In this document: positions 41,226 to 42,237 of the stretch, one piece after another
Layout of the letters: each line of letters opens with the position of its first letter
How positions within the stretch are numbered: position 1 is the stretch's first letter
Source of the DNA: JAVBOW01 sp031550615
GTDB taxonomy: Bacteria > Bacteroidota > Bacteroidia > Bacteroidales > Rikenellaceae
Length of the DNA: 42,237 nt
Assembly (NCBI GenBank): GCA_031550615.1
Contig: JAVBOL010000004.1
Location: 1 to 42,237, forward strand
Direction of reading: 5' to 3'
Position numbers and translations under genes: made by a program
Notes under the pieces: generated by a model
Database searches by the model: none
What the model saw: the letters and a program-made list of their open reading frames with translations, nothing else
What the model was told of the DNA's origin: nothing

Positions 41226-41567
41226 TTATTTTTCCCAGCAAGATATACATAAGGTTATGCCTACCTCTCCCATGCGCCTCATCTCGTCTGGTCTAAATTC
41301 TAAGTTACATTGATCTTCATATTCATACAGCATCCATATAGCAATATTATCTCTAGTTATCCCCATATCTTCCAATAATACGAGATTACCATCTAAAATA
41401 TTGAGAAAATAGTCAATAAAGTTAAAATAGCCGAAATCGAAGGCTGTTATCTCTTTACTCCATGCCTCATTCGAGTCAGATTCAATACCGAGAATATTAT
41501 TAACCATTTCTATTCGATCAATGGTGTAAGCATTTGCAATGCTCATTCTATAAAACACACGAGCCAT
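41226..41567 (-). CDS. candidate immunity protein for the Rhs toxin
   Basis: This 113-aa acidic, cytosolic protein starts 6 nt after the stop of the Rhs protein, the standard place for the antidote of a polymorphic toxin. It has alternating helix and strand, with NLVLLEDMGITRDNIAIWML, YEYEDQCNLEFRPDEMRRMG and GITLCISCWE; the pattern of a final F-x-P-D-E-M followed by a G-x-x-L-x-I-S strand is reminiscent of DUF4279-type immunity proteins, but I cannot confirm it. It is AT-rich like the adjacent toxin tip, unlike htpG. A strong terminator closes the pair. Confidence 0.7.
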   Translation of the reverse strand: MARVFYRMSIANAYTIDRIEMVNNILGIESDSNEAWSKEITAFDFGYFNFIDYFLNILDGNLVLLEDMGITRDNIAIWMLYEYEDQCNLEFRPDEMRRMGEVGITLCISCWEK

Positions 41568-41573
41568 AATTAA

Positions 41574-42237
41574 TTATTTAAAAAATTTAAACGCATTCAG
41601 TCCTGTTTCATATACCTTGCCTACATAAGGACTATTCTTAGCTCCTTGCAATACTATTTTACCCTTATTGACCATGATATCAGGGTTATCCCCAACTATT
41701 TTTGTAAAATCCTTTAATTTTCTTGCAGCGGCCAAGATATCACCTTTAATTGTTCGATGGAACAGTTCTTTATTTATAGCTCCAACCCCCTTAATAAATA
41801 TTTTCGTTCCATTCTTGATACCTGCACTGGGTGCAATTCCCATTATTATGGGTCCGGATGTAACTACACCTTGTTTATCATGGAAATATGTTCGTCCTCG
41901 CTCATCCTTGTAGGTGTGATCCAAAAAGCATTTCAGAAAATCCCAAAAAGTTTCTGCAGGGTCAGCAACCTGTTTCCCAATAACAGGATCAATCGTCACC
42001 TCAACCGGATCCAGAATAATATCCCCATTGATATTTTGTGGCGCCATCCCGGTCGGGTCATTGAACTTCACCGGATTGTTGTAGCTGTACGCATACGGAC
42101 TGATATCCTCGAACAACTCAGACAAAATATCATGACCGCTCATCCTGCCCGTCAAAGGATCGTACATCCTCGCATTAAGGTCCAGCAAACCGAGACCGCC
42201 CGTCCCCTGCAACTCCGCACCTGTGTACAGATACCGG
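41574..42237 (-). CDS. Rhs-family protein, C-terminal end with toxin tip (partial)
   Basis: The gene runs off the right edge; 220 residues are visible. The first part is the conserved Rhs core end: YLYTGAELQGTGGLGLLDLN, ARMYDPLTGRMSGHD, PYAYSYNNPVKFNDPTGM. Right after DPTGM the base composition turns AT-rich and a variable tip of about 155 residues begins. The tip ends with ELFHRTIKGDILAAARKLKD, VGDNPDIMVNKGKIVLQGAK and YVGKVYETGLNAFKFF. N-P-D-I ... G-K-I-V-L-x-G ... T-x-L near the C-terminus is a layout I associate with BECR-fold RNase toxins, so an RNase activity is a guess. The candidate immunity gene follows at 6 nt. The N-terminal part and delivery system lie outside the window. Confidence 0.82.
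   Translation of the reverse strand, partial: RYLYTGAELQGTGGLGLLDLNARMYDPLTGRMSGHDILSELFEDISPYAYSYNNPVKFNDPTGMAPQNINGDIILDPVEVTIDPVIGKQVADPAETFWDFLKCFLDHTYKDERGRTYFHDKQGVVTSGPIIMGIAPSAGIKNGTKIFIKGVGAINKELFHRTIKGDILAAARKLKDFTKIVGDNPDIMVNKGKIVLQGAKNSPYVGKVYETGLNAFKFFK

Noticed and set aside
1..42237. CRISPR array, tRNA or rRNA genes
   Set aside because: No regularly spaced direct repeats, no tRNA cloverleaf with the TTCRANYC arm and no rRNA-like stretches were noticed by eye in the intergenic regions.

Overview
The window reads as chromosome of a Bacteroidota species, most likely a Rikenellaceae/Alistipes-type gut anaerobe. The support is GC-rich genes whose closest recognisable relatives are Bacteroidales families (DUF4919, C11 clostripain lipoprotein, barrel proteins of the CarboxypepD_reg/OMP type), Bacteroidota-type promoters (TAnnTTTG at -7, sometimes with TTG/TTTG about 20 bp upstream), almost no Shine-Dalgarno sites, and fermentative acyl-phosphate metabolism. 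The species assignment is inference. No rRNA, tRNA or CRISPR array was seen.

Layout. 1-141: right end of an IS3-family element (transposase tail plus terminal repeat). 182-2109: panB, a small unknown protein and a SpoU-type RNA methyltransferase. 2146-5622 (minus): a lower-GC operon of two paralogous small secreted proteins and a large outer-membrane barrel. 5822-9196: membrane pyrophosphatase and a secreted barrel-like protein. 9278-11302 (minus): thiL, thiD and an FtsB/DivIC-like gene. 11432-13307: aroQ-pyk. 13532-15255: a strikingly AT-rich, translationally coupled two-gene module (a PLD-like soluble protein without a catalytic HKD motif plus a 7-TM protein) inserted between pyk and pta; this is the best candidate for an undescribed system, plausibly defence. 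15403-19867: pta, ackA, ptb, buk, i.e. acetate and butyrate/branched-acyl kinase pathways side by side. 19932-23389: pyrF and prfA (minus), xseA-xseB (plus) from a very short divergent promoter region. 23475-25442 (minus): DUF4919-type secreted protein and a C11 cysteine peptidase lipoprotein. 25655-27046: rubrerythrin and a FadR-type regulator. 27137-33216: tightly packed ettA-hisS-ctp-dedA-aroE. 33254-38695: DUF2007 protein (minus), dnaE, trxA, aldose epimerase. 38900-40957 (minus): htpG. 41226-42237 (minus): C-terminal end of an Rhs protein with an AT-rich toxin tip, followed 6 nt later by a candidate immunity gene.

How it fits together. Most of the window is housekeeping: pantothenate, thiamine, shikimate and pyrimidine steps, glycolysis end product (pyk) feeding Pta-AckA and Ptb-Buk for ATP, a K+-dependent pyrophosphatase recovering energy as an ion gradient, and translation or replication genes. 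Accessory islands stand out by base composition: the 2146-5622 surface operon, the 13532-15255 two-gene module, and the Rhs toxin/immunity end. Intergenic space carries several strong hairpins, including a 22-bp perfect inverted repeat between pta and ackA, and copies of a dispersed repeat at 9217, 11390 and 38771. No gene-free stretch exceeds 300 bp.
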